A stretch of 64,000 nucleotides of DNA. Origin: Deltaproteobacteria bacterium. GTDB lineage: Bacteria; Myxococcota_A; UBA796; SXON01. Positions 50,584 to 59,921 of the stretch are shown in pieces. The notes beneath the pieces were generated by a model, which was not told the origin of the DNA, did not search any database, and saw only the letters and a list, made by a program, of their open reading frames with translations. Both the position numbers and the translations under genes were made by a program. How positions within the stretch are numbered: position 1 is the first letter of the stretch; each line of letters starts with the position of its first letter. The stretch lies in the NCBI GenBank assembly GCA_947445035.1, contig CANFCK010000011.1, forward strand, positions 1 to 64,000. Direction: 5' to 3'.

Positions 50584-51624
50584 ATGCTCCTACTCGCCGC
50601 GCACGCCTTCGCCGCCGACATCATGCTCCGCAACGACACCAACCTGACCGACGAGTACGACAAGCGCGATCAGGTGGCGTGGCTCAGCTTCCCCGAGTGC
50701 GCCATCTCGGTGCTCACCGGCGACGCCGCCGACCTGCCCATCGACATCGGCACCGTCTTTGTCTACCTCGGCACCAACACCGGAAATGACGATGGTGTCG
50801 CGACATTCAGTGAGGTTGGCATCCAGCGGCTCGACGAGGGTAGCGCACCCACGATCGGCGGGATGGACTGGGGCCCGGAGGTGTTCAGCATGACGGTGTC
50901 CAGCACCACGATCAACGCGCTGGACCTGGTCGACTCCACCAACGGGTGGAGCGCGCTGCCCTACACCACCGGCAGCGTCGCGGTCTGGGTCTGCCCGCCC
51001 GACCCGACGACGGGCGAAAGCTGGCCGTTCAACGGCGCCGCCGACCAATCCGGCATCATCATCGACAACGACAGCCCCAACACTGGCAGCTACCTGTTCG
51101 ATGGCGAAAAGATCGTGCCGCTTTCGGTCCACGCGGATGGGGCCTGGGTGATCCGGGCCAGCGTCGAGGATGCCGACATCGGGGACGCGGACACCGACAC
51201 CGACACCGATTCTGACACCGACGCCGATTCTGACACCGACACCGACACCGATACCGACACCAATCTAAGCGTCAGCAGCGTCACCCCCGCGGATACCGTG
51301 GTCGGCGAGGCGGTGAGCATTGCCATCCTCGGCACCGGCTTCGAGGCAGGGCTGCAGCTCTACGTCGGCGGGCTCGCAGCGTCGGGAGTGAGCCTGTCGG
51401 GGGACACGGCGATCGCCGCGACCTCGCCCAGCGCGTTGCCGGCGGGCGTGCACGACGTGATGGTGACCAATGCCGACGGCGGCAGCTCCACGCTGGCGGG
51501 GGCGTTCACCGTCACCGAGGAGGCTGGGGCGTGCGGATGCGCGGCCGCTACAGCGGCAGCAAGCGCGTGGGGGCTCTTGGCGGCGGCGGGGCTGGTGGCG
51601 CGGCGGCGGTTCAGCGTCGGGTAG
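50584..51624 (+). CDS. exported protein with IPT/TIG-like domain and MYXO-CTERM-like tail
   Basis: The ATG at 50584 gives a minimal signal (MLLLAAHAFA); an upstream start at 50539 is possible. The 346-residue protein has an N-terminal beta-rich domain (ADIMLRNDTNLTDEYDKRDQ) to about 195, then a Asp-Thr/Ser repeat spacer. An IPT/TIG-like Ig domain follows (VSSVTPADTVVGEAVSIAIL, PSALPAGVHDVMVTNADGGS). The end, GACGCAAATAAASAWGLLAA plus AGLVARRRF, is like MYXO-CTERM. Expected on the cell surface. Downstream lies a dead DUF2167 gene. Confidence 0.78.
   Translation: MLLLAAHAFAADIMLRNDTNLTDEYDKRDQVAWLSFPECAISVLTGDAADLPIDIGTVFVYLGTNTGNDDGVATFSEVGIQRLDEGSAPTIGGMDWGPEVFSMTVSSTTINALDLVDSTNGWSALPYTTGSVAVWVCPPDPTTGESWPFNGAADQSGIIIDNDSPNTGSYLFDGEKIVPLSVHADGAWVIRASVEDADIGDADTDTDTDSDTDADSDTDTDTDTDTNLSVSSVTPADTVVGEAVSIAILGTGFEAGLQLYVGGLAASGVSLSGDTAIAATSPSALPAGVHDVMVTNADGGSSTLAGAFTVTEEAGACGCAAATAAASAWGLLAAAGLVARRRFSVG
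51185..51262 (+). repeat. coding minisatellite for Asp-Thr/Ser repeats
   Basis: Alternating GACACC and GATTCT units, as at 25089-25215, encode the acidic spacer between the two domains of the surface protein. Nucleotide identity of the unit suggests exchange or slippage. Confidence 0.7.
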
Positions 51625-51715
51625 GTTGGCGGCCGCGCCTTCGGCGCGCCGGGCTGTCTCTGCGGCCCGCGGCGGGCCTCCGCTCCATCCCTGCCGCGGG
51701 CGCCCGGCGTCAGTT

Positions 51716-52015
51716 GGCGCCCGTTCCGAACCTCCGACACCCTCCGGCGAGGTCGCAGCCGACGCGTCGAAGGCGGCCGCTGCGCTGGCCGCCTTCGACG
51801 CGGCGCTGGTTCGCCGAAGTGGTGACGTCCCGCTCCTGTCGGGGAAGGCGGTGCTGCACGTCCCGCCGAGCTTCGATTACCTCGGCGCCTCCGATTGTGA
51901 CCGCGTGCTCCAGGCGTGGGGAAATCCTGCCTCGCCGGACACCCTCGGGATGCTGCTTCCGGAAGGCGCCAGCGTGTTCGCAGAGGCGATGTGGGCAGTG
52001 GTCATCACCTACACC
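51716..52015 (+). pseudogene. N-terminal fragment of a DUF2167 membrane protein
   Basis: Plus-strand sequence GKAVLHVPPSFDYLGASDCD, RVLQAWGNPASPDTLGMLLP and EAMWAVVITYTG follows the start of DUF2167 proteins (KATLxLPxGYxFLxxxxA, WGNPP, LGxxxP, WxVVxxY). It then breaks off where YxxDGYVxDxDA should come, and the transmembrane half is missing. The frame before it lacks a signal peptide. It therefore looks truncated at both ends. The open frame continues to 52156 as antisense of the next gene. Confidence 0.5.
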
Positions 52016-52047
52016 GGACTCCGCCTGAACACCCCCACTCGCTCAAC

Positions 52048-52302
52048 CTACAACCGTTCGGGCAGCACAATCAGCTCCGCGAACCGGTTGATGGCGCGGC
52101 GCCGGTCGGGCTCCGCCTCCCTCCCCAACTCGCCGCTCCGTTGTGCGTCGGCGTAGTGGGTCAGCGTGTAGCCGGGCTCCTTGCGACCGCGCTTGAGCAC
52201 CCAGATCGTGCCGTCGGGGAGGTCGCCGACGACGAGGCCGAACGGGCCATCGACGGCGTGAAGCACGTCGTTGAGCGTGTGGGGGAAGTGCGCGCGGGGC
52301 AT
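52048..52302 (-). CDS. small hypothetical protein
   Basis: The 84-residue protein starts MPRAHFPHTLNDVLHAVDGP and continues FGLVVGDLPDGTIWVLKRGR. It ends with a charged helix (DRRRAINRFAELIVLPERL). It is soluble, without signal or membrane segment. It lies 40 bases downstream of the YchJ-like gene on the same strand, probably as the last gene of that operon. No family recognised. Confidence 0.55.
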   Translation of the reverse strand: MPRAHFPHTLNDVLHAVDGPFGLVVGDLPDGTIWVLKRGRKEPGYTLTHYADAQRSGELGREAEPDRRRAINRFAELIVLPERL

Positions 52303-52342
52303 CGGGAGTTGAGGCAATAACCCGCGCGTGGCTGCCGTCGGG

Positions 52343-52786
52343 TCAGGGGTTGACCTTCGGCGGTAGCGCCAGCCGGTCCCCATCGACATACAGCCACTGT
52401 CCGTCGCGACGCACAAAGCGGCTGCGCTCGCCGAAGCTGACGTCGGTTCCGGCGTGGGCGAGCGTGGCAAAGAACGTGACCTCGCCGGTGTCGCCCGACG
52501 CCGAAGCCGCGCGAACCTCCAGGCCGTCGAAGCTGACGTTCTCGCTGAACTGCCGCACCTCGGCGGCCCACGTCTGGGCGTCGGGGTTCGCCTTCGGCCC
52601 CGCCGGGTCCGTGGTGCGCATCACGTAGGCGATGTTGCCGACGGCGTAAGCGGTGTAGCGCGACCGCATCAGCGCCTCGGGGGTCAGCGCGGAAGTGCCG
52701 GCGAGCGCAGGGAGGCAGCAGCCCTTCGCCTTACGTCCGGAGTCGCAACGGCAGGGCGCGTTGGCGGAAAGGCGACGCACGCTCAT
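52343..52786 (-). CDS. YchJ-family SEC-C motif protein
   Basis: The ATG at 52786 overlaps the upstream stop (ATGA). The 147-residue protein begins with a zinc-binding SEC-C motif, APCRCDSGRKAKGCC at 10-24. The YchJ-type NTF2-like domain follows: LTPEALMRSRYTAYAVGNIA, YVMRTTDP and VTFFATLAHAG. The C-terminal SEC-C copy seen in longer YchJ proteins is absent. Role unknown; SEC-C motifs bind zinc and resemble the SecA C-terminus. Confidence 0.85.
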   Translation of the reverse strand: MSVRRLSANAPCRCDSGRKAKGCCLPALAGTSALTPEALMRSRYTAYAVGNIAYVMRTTDPAGPKANPDAQTWAAEVRQFSENVSFDGLEVRAASASGDTGEVTFFATLAHAGTDVSFGERSRFVRRDGQWLYVDGDRLALPPKVNP

Positions 52787-53577
52787 TTTGCAGCGGCGGC
52801 GGTGGCGCTGTTGACCCAGCTTTCGTCCAACCAGGTGAGGGGGGCGGCGTGGGCGCGAAGGGTGCGGTCGGCGGCGTCGGCGGGATCGTCGGCGACGGCG
52901 GGTCCCGCGTGGGCCTTGGCGTAGAGCACCCAGCTCGCCAGCGCAAAGTGGTGGAGGAAGGGGGAGTAGGGGTGGGCCGCGAATCGGTCCAGGCACGCCA
53001 CCGCCTCGTCAGCATCGCGACAGGTAGACAGCGCGGTTGCCGCGTCGAAGAGCAGCTCCCGCAGCGCTTCGAACGCGGCTTCGGGCGCGTCACTCACCCC
53101 CTGAAAGAGCGTCGCCAGCGCCGTTTCGGAGAGACCGGCCGCCAGCGCGACTTCGGCGAAAAGCGGCACCTGGCTTTGGAGGTAGGCGACCCGTCTGCCG
53201 GTCCCCAGCATGTGGCCGATGGCGTACAGATCGAAGGCGCTCGCAATCGATTCGCCCAGAAACATCGCGGCCGCTGTGGGCGCGTGCCCCGTGGCGAGCG
53301 CCTTGGCGGCGGCGTGGTGCCACGCCGCATGGGCCAAGACATCGGCGTCGATGCTGTCGTCCACCAGTACGTCGTTGCCGTCGGCTGCGTGCCAGTAGGT
53401 GAGGTTGAGGAAGAGCACCCGAGCGGGGTGGGCGTGCGGCGATCCCGCCTCCGGGGCGCGAAACAGGAACCCGTCGGTCACCAGCATCCGTTTGAGCCCC
53501 GCGTACCCCGTAATCGAGCGAAACGAACGTTCGCCGCGAATTTTCAGCTCGGCGATGGAGAGGCGACGGAGGCGCAT
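52783..53577 (-). CDS. hypothetical helical protein
   Basis: The 264-residue protein starts MRLRRLSIAELKIRGERSFR, which has no signal, and is helical throughout. It has several His-rich or paired-His spots (AHAAWHHAAAKALATGHAPT, FLHHFALASW) that could bind metal. MFLGESIASAFDLYAIGHML, with its Glu and His, resembles a helix of a metal-binding bundle. It overlaps YchJ-like gene by four bases and follows a small ORF by 20 bases. No family recognised. Confidence 0.65.
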   Translation of the reverse strand: MRLRRLSIAELKIRGERSFRSITGYAGLKRMLVTDGFLFRAPEAGSPHAHPARVLFLNLTYWHAADGNDVLVDDSIDADVLAHAAWHHAAAKALATGHAPTAAAMFLGESIASAFDLYAIGHMLGTGRRVAYLQSQVPLFAEVALAAGLSETALATLFQGVSDAPEAAFEALRELLFDAATALSTCRDADEAVACLDRFAAHPYSPFLHHFALASWVLYAKAHAGPAVADDPADAADRTLRAHAAPLTWLDESWVNSATAAAAK

Positions 53578-53597
53578 CCGCGGGGGATAACGCTGGC

Positions 53598-53729
53598 CTA
53601 CGCGGCGGGCACGTCAAGCGAGGGGAGTAGGCGCGCCGACGTCATCGGCGGCGCCGCCAACGCGTTTCTTGGCAACGGCGCCGCCGGGCCGCGCTCGCCC
53701 TCCAACCAACTCGCGAAGTGTTCGGTCAC
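53598..53729 (-). CDS. 43-residue coupled small ORF
   Basis: A GTG at 53729 overlaps the stop of the membrane protein gene (GTGA), the same junction style as its neighbours. The product MTEHFASWLEGERGPAAPLP continues for 23 residues to LLPSLDVPAA and a TAG. It is too short to assign and has no membrane segment. The overlap and the dense operon context are the only support. Confidence 0.4.
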   Translation of the reverse strand: MTEHFASWLEGERGPAAPLPRNALAAPPMTSARLLPSLDVPAA

Positions 53730-54177
53730 TTGTCGACTTGGTTGGCAGCGGCGTTCGAACGGTCGCGCCCCCACCCCCACGCCAGACCTACGGCAGGGAG
53801 GGCGACGAGATCGGTCGGGTCCATCATCAAGGCCACCCGAGTCGGCGCTGAGGCGCCCAGCCACGCCCGAACAGGGTATTGCAACCACCCAAGCCCGACC
53901 TCGTAGACTTCGTGGCATACCGGAATCGTCTTCACGGCGGCAAATACCAGAGCGGTGGCAACGCAACAGAAGAGCAGCGCCCGTTTTGAGACAGGGCCGC
54001 CGCACCATTCCCACAACGACTGCAAGAACAGCGGGAAATAGGCCAGCCCGGCGACGTCTGACAACTTCCCGGTGACGAGCCCAGGGGCCGCCGCTTTCAG
54101 GTAGTGGTCGTTGAACAGAAGCAGCGCCACGGCGCCGATCACGCCGGGGTGCAGGAGCCCGCCGCCCCGGCCTCGGT

Positions 54178-54181
<4 letters not shown>
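53726..54181 (-). CDS. small polytopic membrane protein
   Basis: The ATG at 54181 overlaps the previous stop (ATGA). The 151-residue protein has three or four hydrophobic helices. The opening NDHYLKAAAPGLVTGKLSDV, AGLAYFPLFLQSLWEW is a pattern I associate with uncharacterised delta-proteobacterial membrane proteins; PTDLVALPAVGLAWGWG closes it. Its function is unknown. Its neighbours are an exported protein with Asp-Thr-Gly tail and a small coupled ORF. Confidence 0.65.
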
Positions 54182-54765
<584 letters not shown>

Positions 54766-54894
54766 GAGAACTCGGGGTTGCTCTCTTCAGCACGGGGCGT
54801 GCCAGCTGCGCGCCGCGGCTCCACAAGCACGATGCCATCGATGTCCTCGCTGCTGCACCCGCTTCCCCGGCAAGCCGAGCGCGACACCGCGATC

Positions 54895-57213
54895 CTACTC
54901 CCTCGCCCAGATGCTCACATTGCTGCGGCAGGCGCCGGCGCTGTACACATCCGGCTGGTCCTGACAGATCATGCTCGTCGCGGCCGCGGCGTCGCTGTAG
55001 TAGATGGGGAGCACCTTGTAGGTGCCGCCGCCGCCGTTGCTGCACCCGACGCCCCAGCCGCCGCCCTCGGCGTGGGTGCAACTGAAGGTCGAGGTCAACG
55101 TCGAGCCCGTTCCGTAGCCATAGGTTCCGTTCTGGTACTGGTAGCTGCTCCAGTTCCAAACGTAGGTCGTCGTCGGTGAAATATACCAGTTTGAACCGTA
55201 GCTGTACAGATAGTTTCGGGAGGTGGAGGTGTCCATGGTGTCGAGGTAGTCTTGGATCGCCTGGGTCCATCCGCCCCCATACAAGGTCATCTCACACAAC
55301 ACATCGAAGGGGTCGGTGCCGGTGCCCGAGCCGTCGGGATCGATGGTGTACGTGCCGTTGCCGGTGCTCTTCCCGGCCGCGAGGATGTCTTCGCAGTCGA
55401 GCCCGTCCGGACAGGTGCCGTCCGCCTCGGGGAACAAGAGCGCGTTGTCGTCGTCGCAGTCGCTGTTGTCGCTGACGTAGCCCGATGGGGCGCCACAGCT
55501 GGCGTAGCTGGAGGTTGCGTCGCCGTAGCCGTCGCTGTCGGCGTCCAGGTACCAGGTGGTGGTCGCGACGCCGTCATCGGCGACGGTGTCACAATCCTGG
55601 TCCACGCCGTCGCACACCTCGACGGCCGCGGGGTTGATGGCGGCGTCCGCGTCGTCACAGTCGTCGGCGTCTGGCACGTACCCGGTGGGTGCGGCACAGG
55701 CGTCGGCGGTGCTCGCCGCGTCCCCATACCCATCGCGGTCCGCGTCGGCGTACCAGGTGTAGACCGTCACCCCATCGTCGGCGACCCCATCGCAGTCTTC
55801 GTCGAGGCCGTCGCAGGTTTCGCGCGCGCCGGGGTTGATGCCACTGTCGGCGTCGTCACAATCGGTGGCATCGGCGACGTACCCGGCGGGTGCGGAGCAG
55901 TCGGAGATTGCGACGGTGGCGTCGCCGTACCCGTCGCTGTCCCCGTCGGCGTAGAACCTGGAGGGGTCGTACGCGCCGTCATCGATGACGCCGTTGCAGT
56001 CTTCGTCGACCCCGTCACAACGTTCCGGCGCCCCTGGGAAGATGTCGGCATCGAGGTCATCACAGTCGGAGTTGTCGACCTCGTAGCCGACGGGCTGATC
56101 ACAGCTGACGGTGGTGAAGGTGCTGGCGCCGTAGCCGTCCCCGTCCGCGTCGCCGTACCAGGTGGGGGCGTCGGCGGCGGTGTCTTCGTCGATGGTCCCG
56201 TCGCAGTCGTCGTCACTGCCGTTGCAGAGCTCGGTGGCGCCGGGGTTGGTGGAGGGGACGGCGTCGTCACAGTCGGTGTCGGTCGCGACGTAGCCCGCCG
56301 GGGCGTCGCAGCTCAACGTGGGGGCACCCGCACCGTAGCCGTCCGCATCGCCATCGGCGTACCACACGCTGATGTCGATCGCACCGTCGTCAACGATTCC
56401 ATCGCAGTCCTGGTCCACGCCGTCGCACGTTTCGTCCGCGCCCGGATGAATCGTCGCTACCGCGTCGTCGCAGTCGTCGCCCGCCGCTGCGTAGCCGATA
56501 GGAAGGACACAGGCCGGCTCGATCAGGGTGGCGTCGCCGTGGCCATCCCCATCGACGTCGGCGTAAAAGTCGGTGGTGACGCCGTCGTCGACGAGGCCAT
56601 CGCAATCATTGTCCCGTTCGTCGCAGAGCTCGTCGGCTTCGGGTGACGTGCCCGCGTCAGCGTCGTCACAGTCACGATCGTTGTCGACAAGGTAGTCCTC
56701 ATCGGCGCAAGACACCTGGGGCGCCCCGGAATCGCCGTAGCCGTCGCGGTCGGCGTCCACCCAGCGGGTTTCGCCAAGGCCCTCGTCGCTCTCTCCGTCG
56801 CAGTTGTCGTCGGCCTGGTTGCAGGTCTCTTCGGCGTCGGGGTGGATGGTGCGGTTGGCGTCATCGCAGTCGCCGGCCTGGGCGACGTACCCGGCGGGGG
56901 CTTCGCAGGCGTCGAGCGCGGCAGTCGCGTCGTCCCCGTAGCCGTCCTCGTCGGCGTCGGGCCAGTATCGGGTGACCAGCTCGTCATCGAAACTACCGTC
57001 GCAGTTGCCGTCGATGCCATCGCAGAGCTCGATGACGCCGGGGTTGACCAGGTGGTCCCTGTCATCGCAATCGCCGTCGGCAGGGGTGTAGCCGTCGCCG
57101 TCCTCGTCATCCCCAGTCGTGGTGGGCGAGGAGTCCTTGTGGGCATCGGGGTCCTCGACGCGGCAGGCAGTAAAAAGTAGGCAGAAGACGGCCGAAAGGG
57201 GGAGGTCGCGCAT
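54895..57213 (-). CDS. lipoprotein with nine MopE-like metal-binding repeats and fibrinogen-like C-terminus
   Basis: The 772-residue product starts LPLSAVFCLLFTACRVED (lipobox LFTAC). About nine tandem repeats of 60-65 residues follow, each with DADxDGYGD, a Cys-x-x-P-x-GYV segment, DCDD, PGAxExCDGxDxDCDGxxDDG (for example DETCDGVDQDCDGIVDDG). This is the Asp/Cys pattern of the MopE-type motif that binds Ca2+ or Cu. Residues 630-772 look like a fibrinogen-type module (LCEMTLYGGGWTQAIQDYLD, ending CRSNVSIWARE). It is likely a surface protein. A -10 box lies six bases before the ATG. Confidence 0.87.
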   Translation of the reverse strand: MRDLPLSAVFCLLFTACRVEDPDAHKDSSPTTTGDDEDGDGYTPADGDCDDRDHLVNPGVIELCDGIDGNCDGSFDDELVTRYWPDADEDGYGDDATAALDACEAPAGYVAQAGDCDDANRTIHPDAEETCNQADDNCDGESDEGLGETRWVDADRDGYGDSGAPQVSCADEDYLVDNDRDCDDADAGTSPEADELCDERDNDCDGLVDDGVTTDFYADVDGDGHGDATLIEPACVLPIGYAAAGDDCDDAVATIHPGADETCDGVDQDCDGIVDDGAIDISVWYADGDADGYGAGAPTLSCDAPAGYVATDTDCDDAVPSTNPGATELCNGSDDDCDGTIDEDTAADAPTWYGDADGDGYGASTFTTVSCDQPVGYEVDNSDCDDLDADIFPGAPERCDGVDEDCNGVIDDGAYDPSRFYADGDSDGYGDATVAISDCSAPAGYVADATDCDDADSGINPGARETCDGLDEDCDGVADDGVTVYTWYADADRDGYGDAASTADACAAPTGYVPDADDCDDADAAINPAAVEVCDGVDQDCDTVADDGVATTTWYLDADSDGYGDATSSYASCGAPSGYVSDNSDCDDDNALLFPEADGTCPDGLDCEDILAAGKSTGNGTYTIDPDGSGTGTDPFDVLCEMTLYGGGWTQAIQDYLDTMDTSTSRNYLYSYGSNWYISPTTTYVWNWSSYQYQNGTYGYGTGSTLTSTFSCTHAEGGGWGVGCSNGGGGTYKVLPIYYSDAAAATSMICQDQPDVYSAGACRSNVSIWARE

Positions 57214-58581
57214 CTAGGCAGTATACACCGCCAGCCGCGCAATCCCCGCGGCGTGAGCCCGCTTCTGGAACCAGCGGTACAGCGGGAGTCCCAACAGCGC
57301 CAACGGATGCGTCGGCGTCATGCGGCTTTGGAGCGTCAGTTGGACGCGGCCGTCGACGCGGGTCAGGGTCGTGCTCCACGCCCCCTTCCCATAGTGGGCC
57401 TCGGTCGTCAGATAGCCGAAGGCGGCGTGACTCTCCGAGCGCGCCACGAGGTTGACAACGGTGGTGGCGGGGAACCGGATCGCGGGGAGGCCCGGGAAAA
57501 GCGGCACCAGAAGGCACATGCCGATGCGATCGCCGAGCCGTGCGGCCCGGTCCTCGGTCACGAACGACGCCGCAAAGCGCATGACCGTGGCCGGGTAGAA
57601 ACGGTAATGCAGCAGGGCGTCGGCGAGGCGATCAAAGCGCCCGTCGCCATCGGGGCCAAGGTCGGCGTGGCGGGTGTCGACGAAAAATGCGTGTGCAGGG
57701 TCCACATCACGCGCGGCGGCGGTCGGATGGGGGCTGGGCTCCAGCGAGACGCCCCGCATCGGAGCATGGCGGATCGCAAGGATGCCGAGCGTCGTGAGGG
57801 ATAGTGCAAGGCTCAGCCCGTGGCAGCGCAACATCCACCCGAAATCGAACGTCGGCGCGCCCATTGCCGAGCTCCAGGCGAAGACCGGGGTGAGCGAAAC
57901 CGCCGCTGCGAACAGGATCGTCGCCGCGCGGGCCAGCCACCGGTCCCGCGCCGGAAGCGCCGACAGCCGTCGCCAGGAGCCGACGGTCCACGCCCAGGCG
58001 AATCCTGCCAGAAGCGCGGTAGCGCCTGCCTCCCACAGCGATGGCAAGAGCGGCGCGGGGCGGATCGCCATCAGCGCCCCGACCACCGGCGGCACGAAGA
58101 TGAGGCCCCACAATGGGGAGGTGGCGCCCAAGCCACGTCGTGACAACGCCGAGAGCGTCAGGGGCAATAGCCCGAACGTAAAGTGGAAATGGGTGATGGT
58201 GAGCGTCGCGAGCGGCTCGGGGAAGCCGGCGAAGGTCCCACTCCAGCGGGATGTGACCAGGGCGATAGAGGAGACCACGGGTCCGACGGCCGACGCCGCC
58301 TCGGCCCAGGCGTGGGGGATCCGAGGCGAAGGGTCAGAAAGGAAGCGCACAAACCCGTAGGCGAGGTGCGGAAGGGTGGCCAGGAACCAGAGCGCCCCCA
58401 CTCCCGCGGCAGCCGGGCCCACCGGCATCGCGAACGAGCTGGCCGCCACAAACCCAGCCACCGTGGCAACCACCCGCAGCCAGCGGGGCACATCGTGGTC
58501 CAGGCGCAGCGCGGTCGGGAAGACCACGAGCATCGCGAACGCCGCTGAGAGCGCGTAGGCGTCGAGTCCCAATGGGCTCAT
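57214..58581 (-). CDS. YndJ-like membrane protein with C-terminal DUF1990 domain
   Basis: The ATG at 58581 overlaps the upstream stop (ATGA). The 455-residue protein has about eight membrane helices (residues 10-290; LSAAFAMLVVFPTALRL, ATLTITHFHFTFGLLPLTLS, with conserved His in HFHF). A soluble DUF1990 domain follows (DALLHYRFYPATVMRFAASF, GDRIGMCLLVPLFPGLPAIR, HAAFGYLTTEAHYGKGAWST). The pairing of a YndJ-type membrane part with DUF1990 is known from Bacillus YndJ. Function unknown. It follows the epimerase in an overlapping operon. Confidence 0.8.
   Translation of the reverse strand: MSPLGLDAYALSAAFAMLVVFPTALRLDHDVPRWLRVVATVAGFVAASSFAMPVGPAAAGVGALWFLATLPHLAYGFVRFLSDPSPRIPHAWAEAASAVGPVVSSIALVTSRWSGTFAGFPEPLATLTITHFHFTFGLLPLTLSALSRRGLGATSPLWGLIFVPPVVGALMAIRPAPLLPSLWEAGATALLAGFAWAWTVGSWRRLSALPARDRWLARAATILFAAAVSLTPVFAWSSAMGAPTFDFGWMLRCHGLSLALSLTTLGILAIRHAPMRGVSLEPSPHPTAAARDVDPAHAFFVDTRHADLGPDGDGRFDRLADALLHYRFYPATVMRFAASFVTEDRAARLGDRIGMCLLVPLFPGLPAIRFPATTVVNLVARSESHAAFGYLTTEAHYGKGAWSTTLTRVDGRVQLTLQSRMTPTHPLALLGLPLYRWFQKRAHAAGIARLAVYTA
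57220..57225 (-). promoter_or_regulatory. candidate -10 box (TATACT) six bases before ATG
   Basis: On the minus strand TATACT, GCCTAG and the ATG at 57213 follow one another; the TAG is also the stop of the preceding gene. Transcription from this box would begin at the start codon, giving a leaderless mRNA. Confidence 0.4.
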
Positions 58582-59921
58582 TCCGTCGTGACCGGAGTTG
58601 CTGGTGGATGCGTTCCCAACTCGAAGCTGAGCGCGTCCGCGAGCTCTGGAAAGGCCCACGTGAACCGGCCCTGCAGCCGCCCCGGCACCGCGTTCTGGCC
58701 GCCGAGCAACACCTCGCGTCCCATTTCGCCAAAAAGTGCGCTGACCGCGAAGGCGGGGAGGGGAATCATCGCCGGTCGTCCGAGCGTGCTTCCCAGCGTC
58801 GTCGCAAACTCTCGTTGGCGCACCGCACGAGGCGCGACGACGTTGACCGCGCCGAAGACCAGCTCGTCGAACAGGCAGTGGAGCATGGCGTAGAGCGCAT
58901 CATCCCCGGCGACCCACGGGAAGAATTGCCTGCCCGAGCCGACGGTCCCTCCAGCCCCGAAACGATAGGCGGTCGCCATCTTCGCCAGGGCGCCGCCGCG
59001 CGCCGTGAGTACGACACCCAGGCGCAGCTTCACCACTCTCACGCCCGTCGCGGTGCCCGCTGCCGCCTCCCAACGCTCGCACAGCTCCGCGAGGAAGCCT
59101 CCGCCGACGGCGCTTTCTTCGCTCAACGGCTCGTCGCCGCGATCACCGTAGATGCCGACGGCCGACGCGGACAGCCACACCTTGGGCGGGCGCTCCAGAA
59201 TGGCCAGCGTCCGGGCGAGCAGCCCCGTCGTCGCCAACCGACTGTTGATCAGCTCCACTTTGCGGGCCGGGGTCCACGCTTCCTCGCCGACGTTTTCGCC
59301 GGAAAGGGAGATCACTGCGTCAAAACCCTCGATGGCGGCCGGGTCGAGCGTGCCCGCCCCTGGGTCCCACTGGACTTCCCCCTCGCCGGCCGGCCGGCGC
59401 ACCAGCCGCACCACCGAGTGCCCGCCCACCGACAAAAGCGCCGCCAGCTGCGTTCCCAGTAGCCCCGAGGCGCCGGCGAGGAGCACGCGGATAGGGGCAA
59501 TCCCGACCAGTCGCGACAGGTCCTCGGGTAGGCGCCGAGCACGAAAGCCGAAGAGAGTCCCGAGTCGACCGTCGGCCAGCCAACTGGCGATGGCCGGGGC
59601 AAACTCAACCTCGTCCCGGATCACACAGGCGTTGGGCCCATTTTCGAGGAAGCGGTGGCGGTGGGTCCAGCGGGTGAGGGGACCGCGCGCCATCTCGTCG
59701 ACAAAACCGTCGGCGAGCGGGTGATGGACGGCCTCCCACGTGATGCCCGGCAACACTTGCATCACGATGCGGTCGCCTTCGTGGACGGTGCCCGTTTGGG
59801 ACAAGACGGTGGCGCCGTCGCTCGGTGGCATCAACCGTTGGAGGGCGCCCGGCCGCGTGTGGTAGGCGCGGACCACGGTGGCAGGGAAGGGGAGCGGCGT
59901 CTCGAAAATGCGGGTCGCCAT
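58578..59921 (-). CDS. TIGR01777-type NAD-epimerase fused to an SRPBCC domain
   Basis: The ATG at 59921 shares one base with the upstream stop (TGATG). Residues 1-140 are an SRPBCC (cyclase/dehydrase-like) domain (ATRIFETPLPFPATVVRAYH, WTHRHRFLENGPNACVIRDE). Residues 145-435 form an SDR39U1/TIGR01777 epimerase: nucleotide site RVLLAGASGLLGTQLAALL, the YxxxK-like region replaced by ASAVGIYGDRGDEPLSEES, then ELCERWEAAA, and the C-terminal DUF1731 part. The substrate is unknown. It sits between a lipoprotein and the YndJ-like gene. Confidence 0.88.
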   Translation of the reverse strand: MATRIFETPLPFPATVVRAYHTRPGALQRLMPPSDGATVLSQTGTVHEGDRIVMQVLPGITWEAVHHPLADGFVDEMARGPLTRWTHRHRFLENGPNACVIRDEVEFAPAIASWLADGRLGTLFGFRARRLPEDLSRLVGIAPIRVLLAGASGLLGTQLAALLSVGGHSVVRLVRRPAGEGEVQWDPGAGTLDPAAIEGFDAVISLSGENVGEEAWTPARKVELINSRLATTGLLARTLAILERPPKVWLSASAVGIYGDRGDEPLSEESAVGGGFLAELCERWEAAAGTATGVRVVKLRLGVVLTARGGALAKMATAYRFGAGGTVGSGRQFFPWVAGDDALYAMLHCLFDELVFGAVNVVAPRAVRQREFATTLGSTLGRPAMIPLPAFAVSALFGEMGREVLLGGQNAVPGRLQGRFTWAFPELADALSFELGTHPPATPVTTE

